Assembly (NCBI GenBank): GCA_029962745.1
Contig: CM057167.1
Location: forward strand, 25,086,642 to 25,150,641
Direction: 5' to 3'
Length of the DNA stretch: 64,000 bases
Origin: Echinometra lucunter
Taxonomy: Eukaryota > Echinodermata > Echinoidea > Camarodonta > Echinometridae
Below, piece by piece: positions 44,693 to 55,768 of this stretch; the first letter of the stretch is position 1; the number at the start of each line of letters is the position of its first letter. A program made the translations under genes and the position numbers. The notes under the pieces were generated by a model. That model was not told the origin of the DNA. It saw only the letters and a list, made by a program, of their open reading frames with translations, and searched no databases.

Positions 44693-45247
44693 GAATCATC
44701 GCGAATATTTCTTTTTTGACTGATGTGAAGAGGACTTTTTCGATGAAAGAGATGCCAGGTAGTAGGTACTCACTATGGGACCGGATGATATCGGCCATAT
44801 TGCATTTCTGTGCCTCTCTTAGGATCAATTTAAAACTTGGTTGATCTTACGCTTGATTCACACTTGATATTGCAAGCCACCTCTTAAAAAATTGCTGTGG
44901 CAGGATAAAATTGTGCAAATTGCTTGACTATTGTTTCACAATATTTAATTTTTGAATACTGATCTCCGTTCATCCAAAATCCCAAATTAGTCTATCGCAA
45001 TTTGTCAATGAATTTTTGTCATTTTGAAAAGAAATATCAAAGAGAATTCAATAGCATTCTTTCATGTTCGTTCCCCCTTTTTTTGAGAAAGACTCATTGA
45101 TATGCATAGCTTTTCTGATTGCCTGTGAATCTGATACTTATCGCCTAATTTGAACGGCTCTCTGGGGCATTAGAGGTTTGTTTAAAGTGACATTTGGGAA
45201 ATTCTACAAGTAGTCGAAGCTGGAAAGGTACTAGATAGACGACAGTG

Positions 45248-45435
45248 ACTTTGATGATGATGATGATGATGATGATTGTGATGATGATGGTGATGATGAT
45301 GATGCTGATGATGATGGTGTCGATTGTGGTGGTGGAAATAATGATGGTGATGATGATAAGGATGAAGCCAGTAATGATGATAATCAGCAGAAGACATATC
45401 ATCATCATCATCATTTCATTTCATTTCATTTCATT
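45248..45435. repeat. (GAT)n and (CAT)n microsatellites with ATTTC run
   Basis: GATGATGATG with drift at 45254-45375, CATCATCATC at 45397-45411, then (ATTTC)4 at 45412-45435. A second CAT/ATC-rich stretch lies at 45617-45700. Spurious His/Met/Ile-rich frames result. Confidence 0.93.
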
Positions 45436-45775
45436 TATTTTCCATTTTCAACATAATATAACAAACATAATTACATCATGAATAATATCATTGTTAACAA
45501 AATCCACCTAATAGCAATAATTTTCATGCAATGTAATTTTCAAAGATAATTTTATAAATAAATGCTGAAAATGGAGGGGAATGCTAAAGAGCAAAGCATC
45601 ATTAGTAGCACTATCATCTTGTCATCATCATCATCATTATCATCATTAACATCATCATCATCATCATCGTCGTCATCATCATTATCAACATCATTGTCAT
45701 TGTTATCATTGCCTTCTAGATATTGTTTGCTGACAGTCAGAAAGGTTTAATTTTGATTTAACTTCATTTAAATTG

Positions 45776-46160
45776 AATAAGTTAATGCTCCTATGGCCTC
45801 CAGTAATGTCTTTTGGCAAGACATTTTTCTGCATTTGCCACTCTCCACCCAGGTGCAGTAAATGGGTAAGCGGTAGGAAGAAATTACTTGACATGCAAAA
45901 GTGCCATAATGGCACAATGCTAAAGCAGGGGTGCTGAAGCAAGGGTAATGACAGTGGAGCACCAGGGGAGCGTTTCATGGAGAGTTTTGTCGGTGAAAAT
46001 CACTGAAAAATGTTATAAGCTACTGAAAATCCTCGCATCTGATTGGCTGAAAGCAAATTAGTCAGTGAAAATCACGGACAAAACTCTTGATGAAACACTC
46101 CCCTGTGTGTCAGATGTGACAGACATGAGCGTTATACAAGAAAACACTATTATCATTATT
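45776..46160 (+). mobile_element. SINE body interrupted by a MITE
   Basis: CAGTAATGTCTTTTGGCAAG, CATTTGCCACTCTCCACCCA, GGTGCAGTAAATGGGTAAG and ACATGCAAAAGTGCC match the SINE body. After the MITE at 45963-46105, GACATGAGCGTTATACAAG and ATTATCATTATTAT complete a typical tail. The tRNA-like head is not evident. Confidence 0.65.
45963..46105. mobile_element. Palindromic MITE, CAGGGGAGCGTTTCAT ends
   Basis: CAGGGGAGCGTTTCATG and inverted TGATGAAACACTCCCCTG. The inside has GTGAAAATCAC on both arms and a GATTGGCTGAAAGC motif comparable to the 9.46 and 30.83 kb elements. 143 bp, non-coding. Confidence 0.85.
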
Positions 46161-46535
46161 ATGTTTTTGGCAGGAATTATGTTTTACCCATGCTATCACA
46201 ACAAGATAGCAAATACATGTATATGAATCTATACCTTGAAATCCAAAGAAAGGAGAAATAATAAATTTGGATGTCTTAGAATAATTCATACTGAAAATTC
46301 TGCATTTTCCCCTTTAAATGGAAGCTCTTGTAGGATACACTGTATGTCTTTTTCCAGCAAAATCTTAATGCCGTGATTTTTATTTGTTTTACTTTTTTTC
46401 AATCAGGGCTGCTTTTTTCTTCTCCATTTTCCTCCAGGTTTTTGGAATCTTTTGGAACTAAAACCATAATTCCAATTTTTGCCGTTGTCTCTCGCTTGTA
46501 ATTCTGTAGAGTTTTCTCCAGCATTTGATACTTTA

Positions 46536-46721
46536 GTAACCAGGGGTGGATCCAGGGGGGCCAAATTGCCCGCGGCCCCCCATTTTAAAGCAAAATTTTA
46601 GGGTAAAATACATGTGGAAATGCAGAGGACCCTTTTTTTTGGGTAAAACAGATGCCTGAAAAAGCCGACCGACCCCCCCCCCCCCCCCCTTTTGAAAAAT
46701 TGTGGATCCGGCCCTGGTAAC
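46536..46721. mobile_element. MITE with CAGGGGTGGATCCA ends
   Basis: CAGGGGTGGATCCAGG at 46541 and TGGATCCGGCCCTG ending 46716 are inverted ends. GTAAC flanks both sides as a possible 5-bp target duplication. The interior has long C runs. CAG-type ends recall hAT elements, but the duplication length does not fit well, so the superfamily is open. Confidence 0.75.
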
Positions 46722-47052
46722 TACATGTATTTGGAATTAGATTAATTTTGTTTTTAATTCATGTACTTGGATTTGAGCTTTCATCAGCATCTCATATATT
46801 TTCCTCACCTTTCCAAAATATCTCTTGAGCTTTCAAAATGTCACTTTGGATCCTTTTTCAGCTTGAATTAATGTCTAGACATTTTTTTATTTTAGCCCTA
46901 GGAGCCATATAGTCTATTTGACGTTTTGTAAAGCTAGAAAAGTTCTTTCTGTTGAAGTTTTTTTTTGTTGATTCGTGATTGTAAGTGTTTCAAGAACAAT
47001 TCAAGGGACAGCCTTGAGCGATTGCATACGGGTAATTGGCGTAATATAAAAC

Positions 47053-47246
47053 TAACACGATAAAAACTACTTTTGAAAAATCAACTTCAGGTAACTTCAA
47101 TAGCCCTGTTTATCCCTTTTAGAAATGGCTTATTACTTATTTACAATGGCTTATTATGTAATACGAAAGAGATTTGTATGGGCAATACAGTAGGCTTTCG
47201 AAATTGCACTTGAGTTGATTTTTCAAAAGTAGTTTTTATTGTGTTA
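47053..47246. mobile_element. MITE with AACACGATAAAAACTAC ends, copy 2
   Basis: TAACACGATAAAAACTACTT and inverted AAGTAGTTTTTATTGTGTTA, about 33 bp of near-perfect inverted repeat. The interior is shared with 12.6 kb (TTCAATAGCCCTGTTTATC, GATTTGTATGGGCAATACA). Confidence 0.9.
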
Positions 47247-47949
47247 AGTGTTCATTGGTTTACACATTATGCTGTCTAAGACAGCTTACGCAAGTAGTAA
47301 ATGTATAAAGGGATCTACATCCCACTATATGTTACTCAACTCTAGTAGTATTATTTATCTTATGTAATGATCCTGTGCTACAACTGGCAGGTGCAATCTT
47401 TTAGGCAAACAGATAGAGATCTATTTCAAATCTACTTAAGGGTTTTGCGAATAGAATAATTTTAATGTCATATTTTACAGTATAAGATCAGGACTGTCAA
47501 GTGACTAATGACGCTTCCTTAATTTCAAGATTATAGGCCTAACTTGTTTATTTCTGGACTATATTGAATAGCAAAGAAAGGTGGTCACAGTAACAGTGAC
47601 TATGCCTTGCCCTACTTTTTACATGTAAGTGTACTGATATGAATACTGCCAAAAAAAAAAAATTGGGAGAAGAAAAAAATGCCTTGAATCCGCGCTGTAA
47701 TGTTGTAAAACCTCTCACACACTTGAAAGTTTTGATAATAGTTTTGCCAGTCATGTGGGAATATTTTTCCCTCTATTGTGTTTTCTAATAGGATATTTCC
47801 TGTGAATGAATGACAAATGCTTGTGTAAATATTCACCCAAATAAGCGAATTGGTTTTGCTTAAGCTGTCTGCCTCAGGTTATGGTTTATTATTTCATGAA
47901 TGGACATTTTCTGGTAACATTGATAGCAGTGCTGCTGTCAAAAATGAAA

Positions 47950-48935
47950 ACATGTTGAGAAATTTGATTCTGTTTGTAGAGAAATTTGTAAAATTAGGAG
48001 ACCAAGGTTTTTTATGCCTCCGCCCACCGTAGGTGGTTGCCGGAGGCAATATGTTTTCGGGTCGTCCGTCCGTCCGTCCCGTTTTCGTTCTCGCGATAAC
48101 TTAAGAACCGTTTGACAGATCAACTTCAAACTTGGCTGGTGTATGCATATGGGAGGGACAATGATCTGATTAGATTTTGGAGTCTCAAGGTCAAAGGTCA
48201 AGGTCATAGAGGTCATTATGTACATAGAAATGGTTCGTTTTCACCATAACTCAACCATTTGACTGATCAATCTCAAACTTGGCACAGGTATGCACATGGG
48301 AGGGACAATGATGTGATTAGATTTTGGGGTTTCACGGTCAAAGGTCAAAGGTCACAGAGGTCATTATGTACATAGAAATGGTTCGTTCATGTGATAACTC
48401 AGTAACCATTTGACGGTTCAACAAACTTGGCTCATGTATGCACATGGAAAGGGCAATGCTCTCATTAGATTTGGGGGTCACAAGGTCAAAGATGTCATTG
48501 TATAAATGAAAATAAATCAACATGAAGTGCCATTTATTTCTGATTTGGTAATAGCGGAGGCATAAATTTCGACCACGCGTGGTCGAAGATTCATCTAGTT
48601 TTTTAAGCTGGCTCTGTACTTCTATCTAAACAAAGTGAATTTCTGATGCTGCCATTACAGACATTACGTGTGTATCACCTTCGAGGGGAGAACAGCACCC
48701 CCGTTAATTTATTGATGCCATACTCTTGAACTTGGCAGGAAATTTGATTCTTTTGTAGAGAAATTTGTAAAATTAGGAGACCAAGATTTTTTTTTAGCTG
48801 TCTGTGTAATTTTATCTAAATAAAGTGAATTTTTGATGCTGCCACTATAGATGTTAGATGTAGTATCACCGGGGGAGGGGGGGGGACAGCACCCTTGTTA
48901 GTTTATCGATCCAATACTCTTGAACTTAGCGGTTG
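47950..48935. repeat. Tandem pair of about 190 bp, first unit split by a Helitron-like element
   Basis: AATTTGATTCT(G)TTTGTAGAG, AAATTTGTAAAATTAGGAGA and CCAAG occur at 47958-48006 and 48743-48787. CTATCTAAACAAAGTGAATT, CTGATGCTGCCATTACAG and ACAGCACCCCCGTTA occur at 48618-48705 and again, drifted, at 48815-48900. Unit 2 is uninterrupted (CCAAGATTTTTTTTTAGCTG) and shows the empty site. Confidence 0.85.
48014..48598 (+). mobile_element. Helitron-like non-autonomous element, copy 1
   Basis: The 5' end ATGCCTCCGCCCACCGTAGG contains a long stem (GCCTCCG...CGGAGGC). The core has about three drifted units of 115-120 bp with GATAACTTAAGAACC, TCAAACTTGG, GATTAGATTTTGG and AAGGTCAAAGGTCA. The 3' end has a perfect 20-bp palindrome TTCGACCACGCGTGGTCGAA, then 11 bases to CTAG, followed by T. 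A hairpin about 10 nt before CTRR is the classic Helitron 3' terminus. The 5' end does not start TC, which is more like Helentron/HINE or pearl elements. Confidence 0.82.
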
Positions 48936-49285
48936 CATGAGCATTGGAATAGACTTTCACAGTCATAAATCATACACTTCATTTCTCTCTTCTATCTCCA
49001 CCGGTCTGGAACCAATATCAGATATTTACCGAGTTCCACTGAGCCATGTTGGAGATCAATACAGGATGTGTGCCTCGTATCAAATGAAGAATAATAGACT
49101 CAGACAGATGTATACAGAGAGACAGACGGGAGATTACAGTTTTCATTTTAACCAAACAGTTCTTGAAACATATTCTATAATTTTTCTCAAAGAAATTGTG
49201 AAATAGCCTATGGTCTTGCAAAAGGTGGCCTTATATGCATTTTTCATTTTGTACCAATACCTGAAAAATTTGCCGCAAATGTGCT

Positions 49286-49714
49286 AGGCTTGTTCAGATA
49301 TGAGGGACTTTTGTCAAAAGTTGTGCAGACATGCTCATGGCAACATATTTTGCGCTGCCTTTTTAAAAATTTGATTGGTCCACAGCTTTTTGCTGCCAGG
49401 CGACAAAAACAATGTCTCCTGCCTCGGCAACATCGTATCCCATTGACTTGTACACTAAAAGAGTGTTGCGGGGATATGTCGTCTCATACACTATGAACAT
49501 GGCGGACAAAGAAAGCGGACAAAAACAGCTATTATGTTTAATCATGTAGTTCCAGGTGGATATGTATGTGACACCTGTTCCACATATTTTAAACAATAGC
49601 AGTGAAGGGATGTGCTTTTGACTACCAGAACCATTGTGAAGGGTAGAATGAGGGGTTGTTTATTTTGTCCGCTTTCTTTGTCCGTCATGTTCATAGTGAT
49701 ATCTGAACAAGCCT
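49286..49714. mobile_element. MITE with AGGCTTGTTCAGAT ends, copy 2
   Basis: AGGCTTGTTCAGATATGAGG and inverted ATATCTGAACAAGCCT. It shares an internal block with the copy at 6.9 kb (GTGCAGACATGCTCATGGCA, TTGATTGGTCCACAGCTTTT). It contains at 49490-49698 the CACTATGAACATG palindrome also found alone at 10.74 kb. Confidence 0.85.
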
Positions 49715-50599
49715 CTATCCTACAAATGAACTTACTCTCTCCTCCATCTGATCATTTGCTTTCATTCAATGATTTTCATCTGTCATCTATAGCTGTAACT
49801 CTAGAAGTCCTGTGTTTTAGAGTGGAAGTATAGATTTGTCCATCGATTGCAAGTTAAATGGGTAACTTATTTGTAAATCAATCTGGCCGACACGTGGTAT
49901 TTAGGAAATCTGCTAAAGTGTGCATTATCCCATGGAAATTTGGCCAGCTTTATTTAGACTCCCAGTCAATATTAAAGTCATCATAGACTTGTTGTTTCAA
50001 CCATGTGTTTATGGATTGTTAGAAAATGGCTGTTGAATTTTTATCTAGAACTAATTTAAAGTTCTTCAGTATATATTCAAATGTATTGTATAATTATTTG
50101 TATGTTTTTCCTCTGAAATTAAGGATAGAGATTAATATACAATTTTTCAAAGCCATTCAACAGAATGGTTCCTGTTCAAATGTATAGAAATCAGTTATAT
50201 TTTTGAGATTTACATGTACAATGAAAATGGTATGGTTTATTGAGGAAAATATTGCATGGCACTTTGCGGGCTGAAATGAATAATATTTTGTACAAATTTA
50301 AAAAGAGTACTGGTAATAGTACATACAACAAACAGGAAGGTTCAACATTAACAGTTTTAACTTTAGAAGAAAAAAAAATTCTATTAAGTGCTCATGGGAG
50401 CTTATCCTTGAAAACTATAGTCCATTTTCATATTTTAAAAAGTATTAAGTTGCCCCTTCTGCTCCCCCCCAATTAGATACAAGAATGAAATTCAATAAGT
50501 AGATACATGAAGAGTGTTTGTTCAGGTTTGTTGGTTGGCTGTGACCATTTTACAGGTATTCTTAGACTGCATGCTCTGTGTGTCTCTCTTTACTTCATC

Positions 50600-51030
50600 T
50601 ACTAGTATCTATCTCTCTCTCTCTCTCTCCCTCCCTCCCTTTCTTCCTTCCTTCCTATCTCTGTCATACCCCTTTTGGTCTTTTTTTGCATTTACAGGTG
50701 TTTTTTGTATGTGAGCCCTTTATATTTGTATCTGTTTTTATCTGTTACTCATTGGCTGTCTTTAATCTCTGTCCCAGTCTCTCTGACTCTCTGCTTTCAT
50801 CTCCACCCTCTCTCTCTCTCTCTCTCTCTCCCCCTCTCTCCCTCTCTCCCTTTCTCTCTTCCTCTCTATCTCTGTCATACTCCTTTCAGTCTTTTTTTTT
50901 TCATTTATAGGTGTTTTGTGTATGGGCCTTTACACTTTTATCTGTTTTTATCTGTTACTCATTGGCTGTCTTTAATCTCTGTGTCATTCTCTCTGGCTCT
51001 CTGTTTTCATCTCCCCTCTTTCTCCCGCAG
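50600..51030. repeat. CT-rich tandem pair, units about 230 bp
   Basis: CTATCTCTGTCATAC(C/T)CCTTT, TTTACAGGTGTTTT, ATCTGTTTTTATCTGTTACT and CATTGGCTGTCTTTAATCTC occur twice (about 50655 and 50865), each followed by (CT)n. Produces Ser/Leu-rich frames that are artefacts. Confidence 0.88.
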
Positions 51031-51560
51031 TTGCTTATCAGCGACATGCCTAGCTTGGGGTGGGGGAGGGAGGGGGTAAGGGGGTGGACAGTGCTCTAAT
51101 ATATTTTATCCAAATGCCCATTTCTACACAATTTTTACCAAGTCCCCCTCACTTGTTAATGCTCTCCCATCATATATTTTAATGATGTAACTTAAATATT
51201 ACCAACTATATATTAAGTTAGTTTTGGCCCATTCCTTGTGTGCTCTACAAATATAGCGTTAGAGGCTGTAATTACCTTCCCTTAATTTGACTTCACATGA
51301 ACTCAGCGATTCATTTGGTTCATTAATTTGCCCTGTCGCGCACTATTTACCAAATTGCATTCATAGTCCTGTTCATTAAGTCTTGATGTTATCAATTCTC
51401 TTTAGTAACCACAGCTCCTAATATGATTACCATTGCATTATAACATTGTAAATACTGCTATTAAAGATATGCACTCATTATGGTAGCTTAACAAAACGGA
51501 GTATTACCCAGGGCACTGCATAATTTTCCAATTTTGTAGCCCAAATGTATCTCATTTCAC

Positions 51561-51977
51561 TTAACCCATTCGTGACAGGAATTATTTAAAGCCTAATTTG
51601 ATCAGCTTTTATTCTTCAAATTGGCAACACCAACATTTTTCTTGTATTGCTACATTTTTCTTATAAAACATCATGTATCTGAAATGAATATAAATTGACT
51701 GAATGTATGATGAGAAGTCATAAAGTTGCCAATTTGCAGGGAAAAATTGTAAATTTAACATTTTCAATGCATTGCCAATTTAAGGATTTTAATGCTTATT
51801 TTCCTTTTAAAAAATTTCAGCATCAAACAACAAATATTGATGCTATGAAAATGGGCACAGTAAGTGTAGAATTTTTTGCTCTTTCTGCTCATGTACTTGG
51901 TATGATTTTTAGGGCTCTGCATCAAAAGTTATTAATCCAAACCACATAATGTGGACCCTCTGTCATGAATAGGTTAA
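51561..51977 (+). mobile_element. TTAA-flanked MITE (CCCATTCGTGACAG family), copy 9
   Basis: TTAA + CCCATTCGTGACAGG at the left; TCTGTCATGAATAGG + TTAA at the right. The shared frame is open for 84 codons. Confidence 0.9.
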
Positions 51978-52188
51978 ATTGATTTGTTCTACAAACTAGT
52001 TCTTTGTGACTCATATAGCGCTGCTCTATCTTAGTTCATTTGTTCAATATGAATTCAATCATTTATTCAAATTGCCTTTCATGGTTTGGAATATTTCTAC
52101 ATATTTGTCTGTACCGTTCCCAAAACTCTGGAATACAATCCTCGGCTGTAGAATCATTCAAATGAAGACTTAAAACACATCTCTTCAT

Positions 52189-52606
52189 TTAACCCATTCG
52201 TGACAGAGGGTTCACATTATGTGGTTTGGTCTAATAACTTTTGATGCAGAGCCCTAAATATCATACCAAATACATGAGCAGAAAGAGCAAAAAATTCTAC
52301 ACATATTGTGCCCATTTTCGTTGTATCAATATTTGTTGTTTGATGCTGTAATTTTTTTAAAAGGAAAATAAGCATTAAAATCCTTAAATTGGCAATGCGA
52401 TGAAAATGTTAAAATTACTGTTTTTCTCTGCAAACTGGCAACTTTATGACTTCTCATCATACATTCTGTCAATTTATATTTATTTCAGATACATGATGTT
52501 TTATAAGAAAAATGTAGCAATAAAAGAAAAATGTTGGTGCTGCCAATTTGAAGAATAAAAGCTGATCAAATTGGGCTTTAAATAATTCCTGTCACGAATG
52601 GGTTAA
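52189..52606 (-). mobile_element. TTAA-flanked MITE (CCCATTCGTGACAG family), copy 10
   Basis: TTAA + CCCATTCGTGACAG and CTGTCACGAATGGG + TTAA; both ends are perfect inverted repeats. Confidence 0.92.
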
Positions 52607-52649
52607 CTGTTCACTATTGTTCAAGCACATCAGGAGCTTTTGCAACGCA

Positions 52650-52670
52650 GAAGAATATATATATATATAT
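52650..52670. repeat. (AT)n microsatellite
   Basis: About ten AT dinucleotides between two MITE copies. Confidence 0.95.
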
Positions 52671-52768
52671 ATACATAGGTTTTGCGGAATAAAAGAGAAC
52701 TCAATTCCGAATTGTAGTGACGTCATAGCAATCTTGTGATTGGCTATGATTTGAAGCCGATTTGGCCT

Positions 52769-53185
52769 TTAACCCATTCATGACATAGGTCCACATTTTG
52801 TGGTTTGGCCTAATATCTTTTGATGCAAAGCCCTAAAAATCATACCAAATACATGAGCAGAAAGAGCAAAAAATTCTACACAAACTGTGCCCATTTTGGT
52901 TGCGTCAATATTCGTTGTTTGATGCTGAAATTTTTTTTAAAGGAAAATAAGCATTAAAATCCTTAAGTTAGCAATGTGATAGAAAGTTTAAAATTACCGT
53001 TTTTCCCTGCAAAGTGGCAAATTTTTGACTTCTCATCATAATTTCTGTCAATTTATATTCATTTCAGATACATGACGTTTTATAAGAAAAATGTAGCATT
53101 AAAATAAAAATGTTGGTGCTGCCAATTTGAAGAATAAAAGCTGATCAAATTAGGCTTTAAATAATTCCTGTCACGAATGGGTTAA
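52769..53185 (-). mobile_element. TTAA-flanked MITE (CCCATTCGTGACAG family), copy 11
   Basis: TTAA + CCCATTCATGACA and CTGTCACGAATGGG + TTAA. Same orientation as copy 10, only 160 bp away. Confidence 0.92.
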
Positions 53186-53930
53186 TCTGACCATAGGGCT
53201 TGCAGTTAAACCAAAATTTTGGTTTGATTATTCCTGTCACTATTAAGAACTACAAATAAGATAATTTTGCTTGTTTAAACTTTCATATAAATGCAGAATG
53301 TCATTTGTTTGAAAATTGGGTGGTAGATGGATCATAGTGTGCGGTGGGCATTCATTATCTGGCAGATGAAGGAGGTTCATTACTTCAACTGCTTATATCT
53401 AGTTCCTTTGTTCAATTGCTCATTCAAACATTCATTCATGTTGCCTTTCTTGTTTTTGAAGTTGCAAATTTATTTTCTTTTTCCTCTTCTCCTCTCCCTT
53501 TGATTGCCGCAAATGCCAGCATATTTTGCAAACTGTCTAACTGTTATATCATCAATATCGAGTTGTGCTACTGTAAACGAGTTTGCAGATAATGGAAAAG
53601 ATTCATTTATTTAGCTGTATCTACTTCATTTGGGCAACCATTCATTCAATCATTTATTCATGATGTTTGTGTCACTTGAGAACATAACTTTGTTTTCTCT
53701 CTCAAATACAGAACTCTCATTGCAGCAGCACATCTTTTCCAATTTTCTAGTTGTGTTGTAGGCAATAAAAGTATTGAGTGTGAACTAGTTCCATCTGTGA
53801 ATTATTGAATTGTAATGAAAGAGATTCATTATTTTTAGCTGTATCTGGCTCAGTCATTTGTTTGGTCAATTGTTGTTTATCTGGCTCCAGGACATTTATA
53901 TAAATTTTTCTTTTCTTGCTTACCTTACAG

Positions 53931-54048
53931 ATCGCCCACGATGGCAGGAGGCTTATTCTCGATTGACAAAAGCTATTTTGAAGAGATTGGAACATACGAT
54001 GCAGGCATGGATGTTTGGGGTGGTGAAAACCTCGAAATTTCATTTAGG
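53931..54048 (+). CDS. GALNT1: GALNT1/13-like exon with Gal/GalNAc-T motif
   Basis: This 118-nt exon starts after ttaccttacag. Its first base completes the Lys codon left open by the exon at 39.0 kb, and it ends in phase 0 after an Arg codon before gtaagtg. It encodes [19 protein letters not shown], then [20 protein letters not shown]. The DxWGGEN stretch is the Gal/GalNAc-T motif of family GT27; its acidic residues contribute to the active site and donor/acceptor binding. The exon is separated from the previous one by a 14.75 kb intron full of transposons, but phase and sequence continuity are exact. Other reading frames across it (a Met-Phe-Gly-Gln start at 53858, for example) are shadows. 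Confidence 0.96.
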
Positions 54049-54875
54049 GTAAGTGTGTCATCAGAGAGAACTTTTATAATAACATATGCAAGAGAGGCCG
54101 AGTTTTTTGAGGCTTTAAGTGGAGTAAAATTAATGAAATTTTTGTGTCTCTTTTAAGAATATTCATCCTTTTTTCTTTTTTCATATACTGTTATCAAATT
54201 TTGATAAGTTATTTAGTTAATGAATTTGTTTGGCAGTCTCAGGCAGCAAAATATGTAGTGATGCAAGGAAATGCATGTACCAACATATTGGTTTATTTCA
54301 CCATGATAGTTTAATGGATGTGCTGCGAAATAGCCATCGAAAATAGCTGACCCTCCAAGAACCAACTTAGGTTAATTGCAATCCTCTGTACCCTTTAGAT
54401 TTTCTTCAGATAGTAGACCTTTTCACATACAAGAAAAGCAGATGAGATCAATTTTGTGTTTCTTGTGTTTTGAACCTCACCTTATTTTAAGCCCACCTGT
54501 ATAAACACTTTTAATTCAATCGATTATCTCATCTCACTCTATCGACCATCTTGCACATATACAGCGTGCAACAAATAACCACAATAATTTATTCCTTGGA
54601 AATACACCATCAGATAGGCACATTCACACATAATAAAAACCAATGTTTGGAATGGAATATTGTTTCTAATCTTGTTTGCTCCGTTCACATGTAGTACATG
54701 AAATCAATGTCTTGAACCTAACTTCATCTGATATCTGTAAGAACAAAGCTTCTATGCAATCATAGAAATTATGCAAGGAAATGCACCAGTAGTCAGATTT
54801 AAATTTTGATCATTATTACACTATTGTAATTTGTGTTTTGTTCACACTTGGAAAGAAAATAAAACTTCTAACTTT

Positions 54876-55081
54876 GACTAGTGCATAGCTGCCAACTGTT
54901 CCTACTAAATAGGAATATTCCTATTTGGGGGAAGAAAACTGCCCTTTTAACCCGTGTGTTCCTATTTCTGTACAAAATTGTAGTGTTGAAAAGGAAATGT
55001 AGGAATATTCCTATTTTTGAAAATTTCCTAATAATTTGTTCCTATTTCTTGGCTGTCAGGGTGGGCAGGTATGCAGTAGTG
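54876..55081. mobile_element. hAT-like MITE with CATAGCTGCCAAC ends
   Basis: CATAGCTGCCAACTG at 54884 and inverted GGGTGGGCAGGTATG ending 55073. TAGGAATATTCCTATTT arms lie inside. Flanks GACTAGTG and CAGTAGTG agree at 6 of 8 positions, consistent with an aged 8-bp duplication. Confidence 0.65.
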
Positions 55082-55371
55082 TGTGAACTGCTCTAATAAG
55101 AACCAGGATGGATTACATGAAGCAGAGCAAGCCAATAAATCAATGCAAATTAATATCAAGAGTAGAGGTCTGACCCTAGGATTCATTGATTACAAGCTGT
55201 TCATACTAACTTAGGTTTCCCACATAGGTAGGGTTAGGTTCCTACTTCTGCAATATTGTTTGCCACTTTGAGAGGTAGGTCACAGACGGGGATTACAAAG
55301 GAGATGGGTTCCTCGACAATTGCTTTGTTGGTTGTTTTATAAGTAAACCATTTTTCAGACTTGAATACCCT

Positions 55372-55498
55372 TAACCCGAATACTAACCCTAGCCCTAACC
55401 CCAACCCCAGGCTTCCACTAACCCTAACTTTTACCCTAACTTTTACCCCAACTGTAACCTTTCTAGTAACATTAACCCCAACCCCAACCCTAATGTAA
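55372..55498. repeat. Degenerate telomere-like CCCTAA repeats
   Basis: CTAACCCTAGCCCTAACCCC, AACCCCAGGC, CTAACCCTAACTTTTACCC and ACCCCAACCCCAACCCTAA. About fifteen drifted units. Interstitial. Confidence 0.8.
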
Positions 55499-55768
55499 AA
55501 TCCAGTGGAAACACTGGGGTGTTATTTGTTCAAAAAACAAGGAAGATTCATTCTTTCTGGCATTATTGTGATAGGTGGTTTCAAGATTAACATAATATGT
55601 TATGTTACAAAATATTTTGAACTTGAAAATTACCCTTTTTTAGTGTCAATGTTTCCTCTTTGGAACAGTAATCTAATTTACCATTTTCACTATTTTTCAA
55701 ACATTTTTACCATTTTAAAAAGAAAGTTGGAGTTAATGTATCCTCTTCCGAACAGTACCATAATTTTT

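Larger units (their letters stand above)
39180..53930 (+). other. GALNT intron, 14.75 kb
   Basis: The intron is bounded by gtaagaaa and ttaccttacag, phase 2. It contains decayed exon copies in its first kilobase, at least nine DNA transposons, SINE fragments, a Helitron-like element and microsatellites listed separately. No further coding exon was recognised in it. Short open frames inside, such as 48895-49206, match no family I know. Confidence 0.9.

Noticed and set aside
48895..49206. 103-codon + strand frame
   Set aside because: Starts inside a tandem repeat, no recognisable domain, no splice or promoter context. Lies in the GALNT intron.
53858..54052. Alternative frame across the second GALNT exon
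   Set aside because: Shadow of the true frame, which is fixed by phase continuity and the WGGEN motif.
55372..55498. Chromosome end
   Set aside because: The CCCTAA-like repeats are degenerate and flanked by gene introns on both sides.
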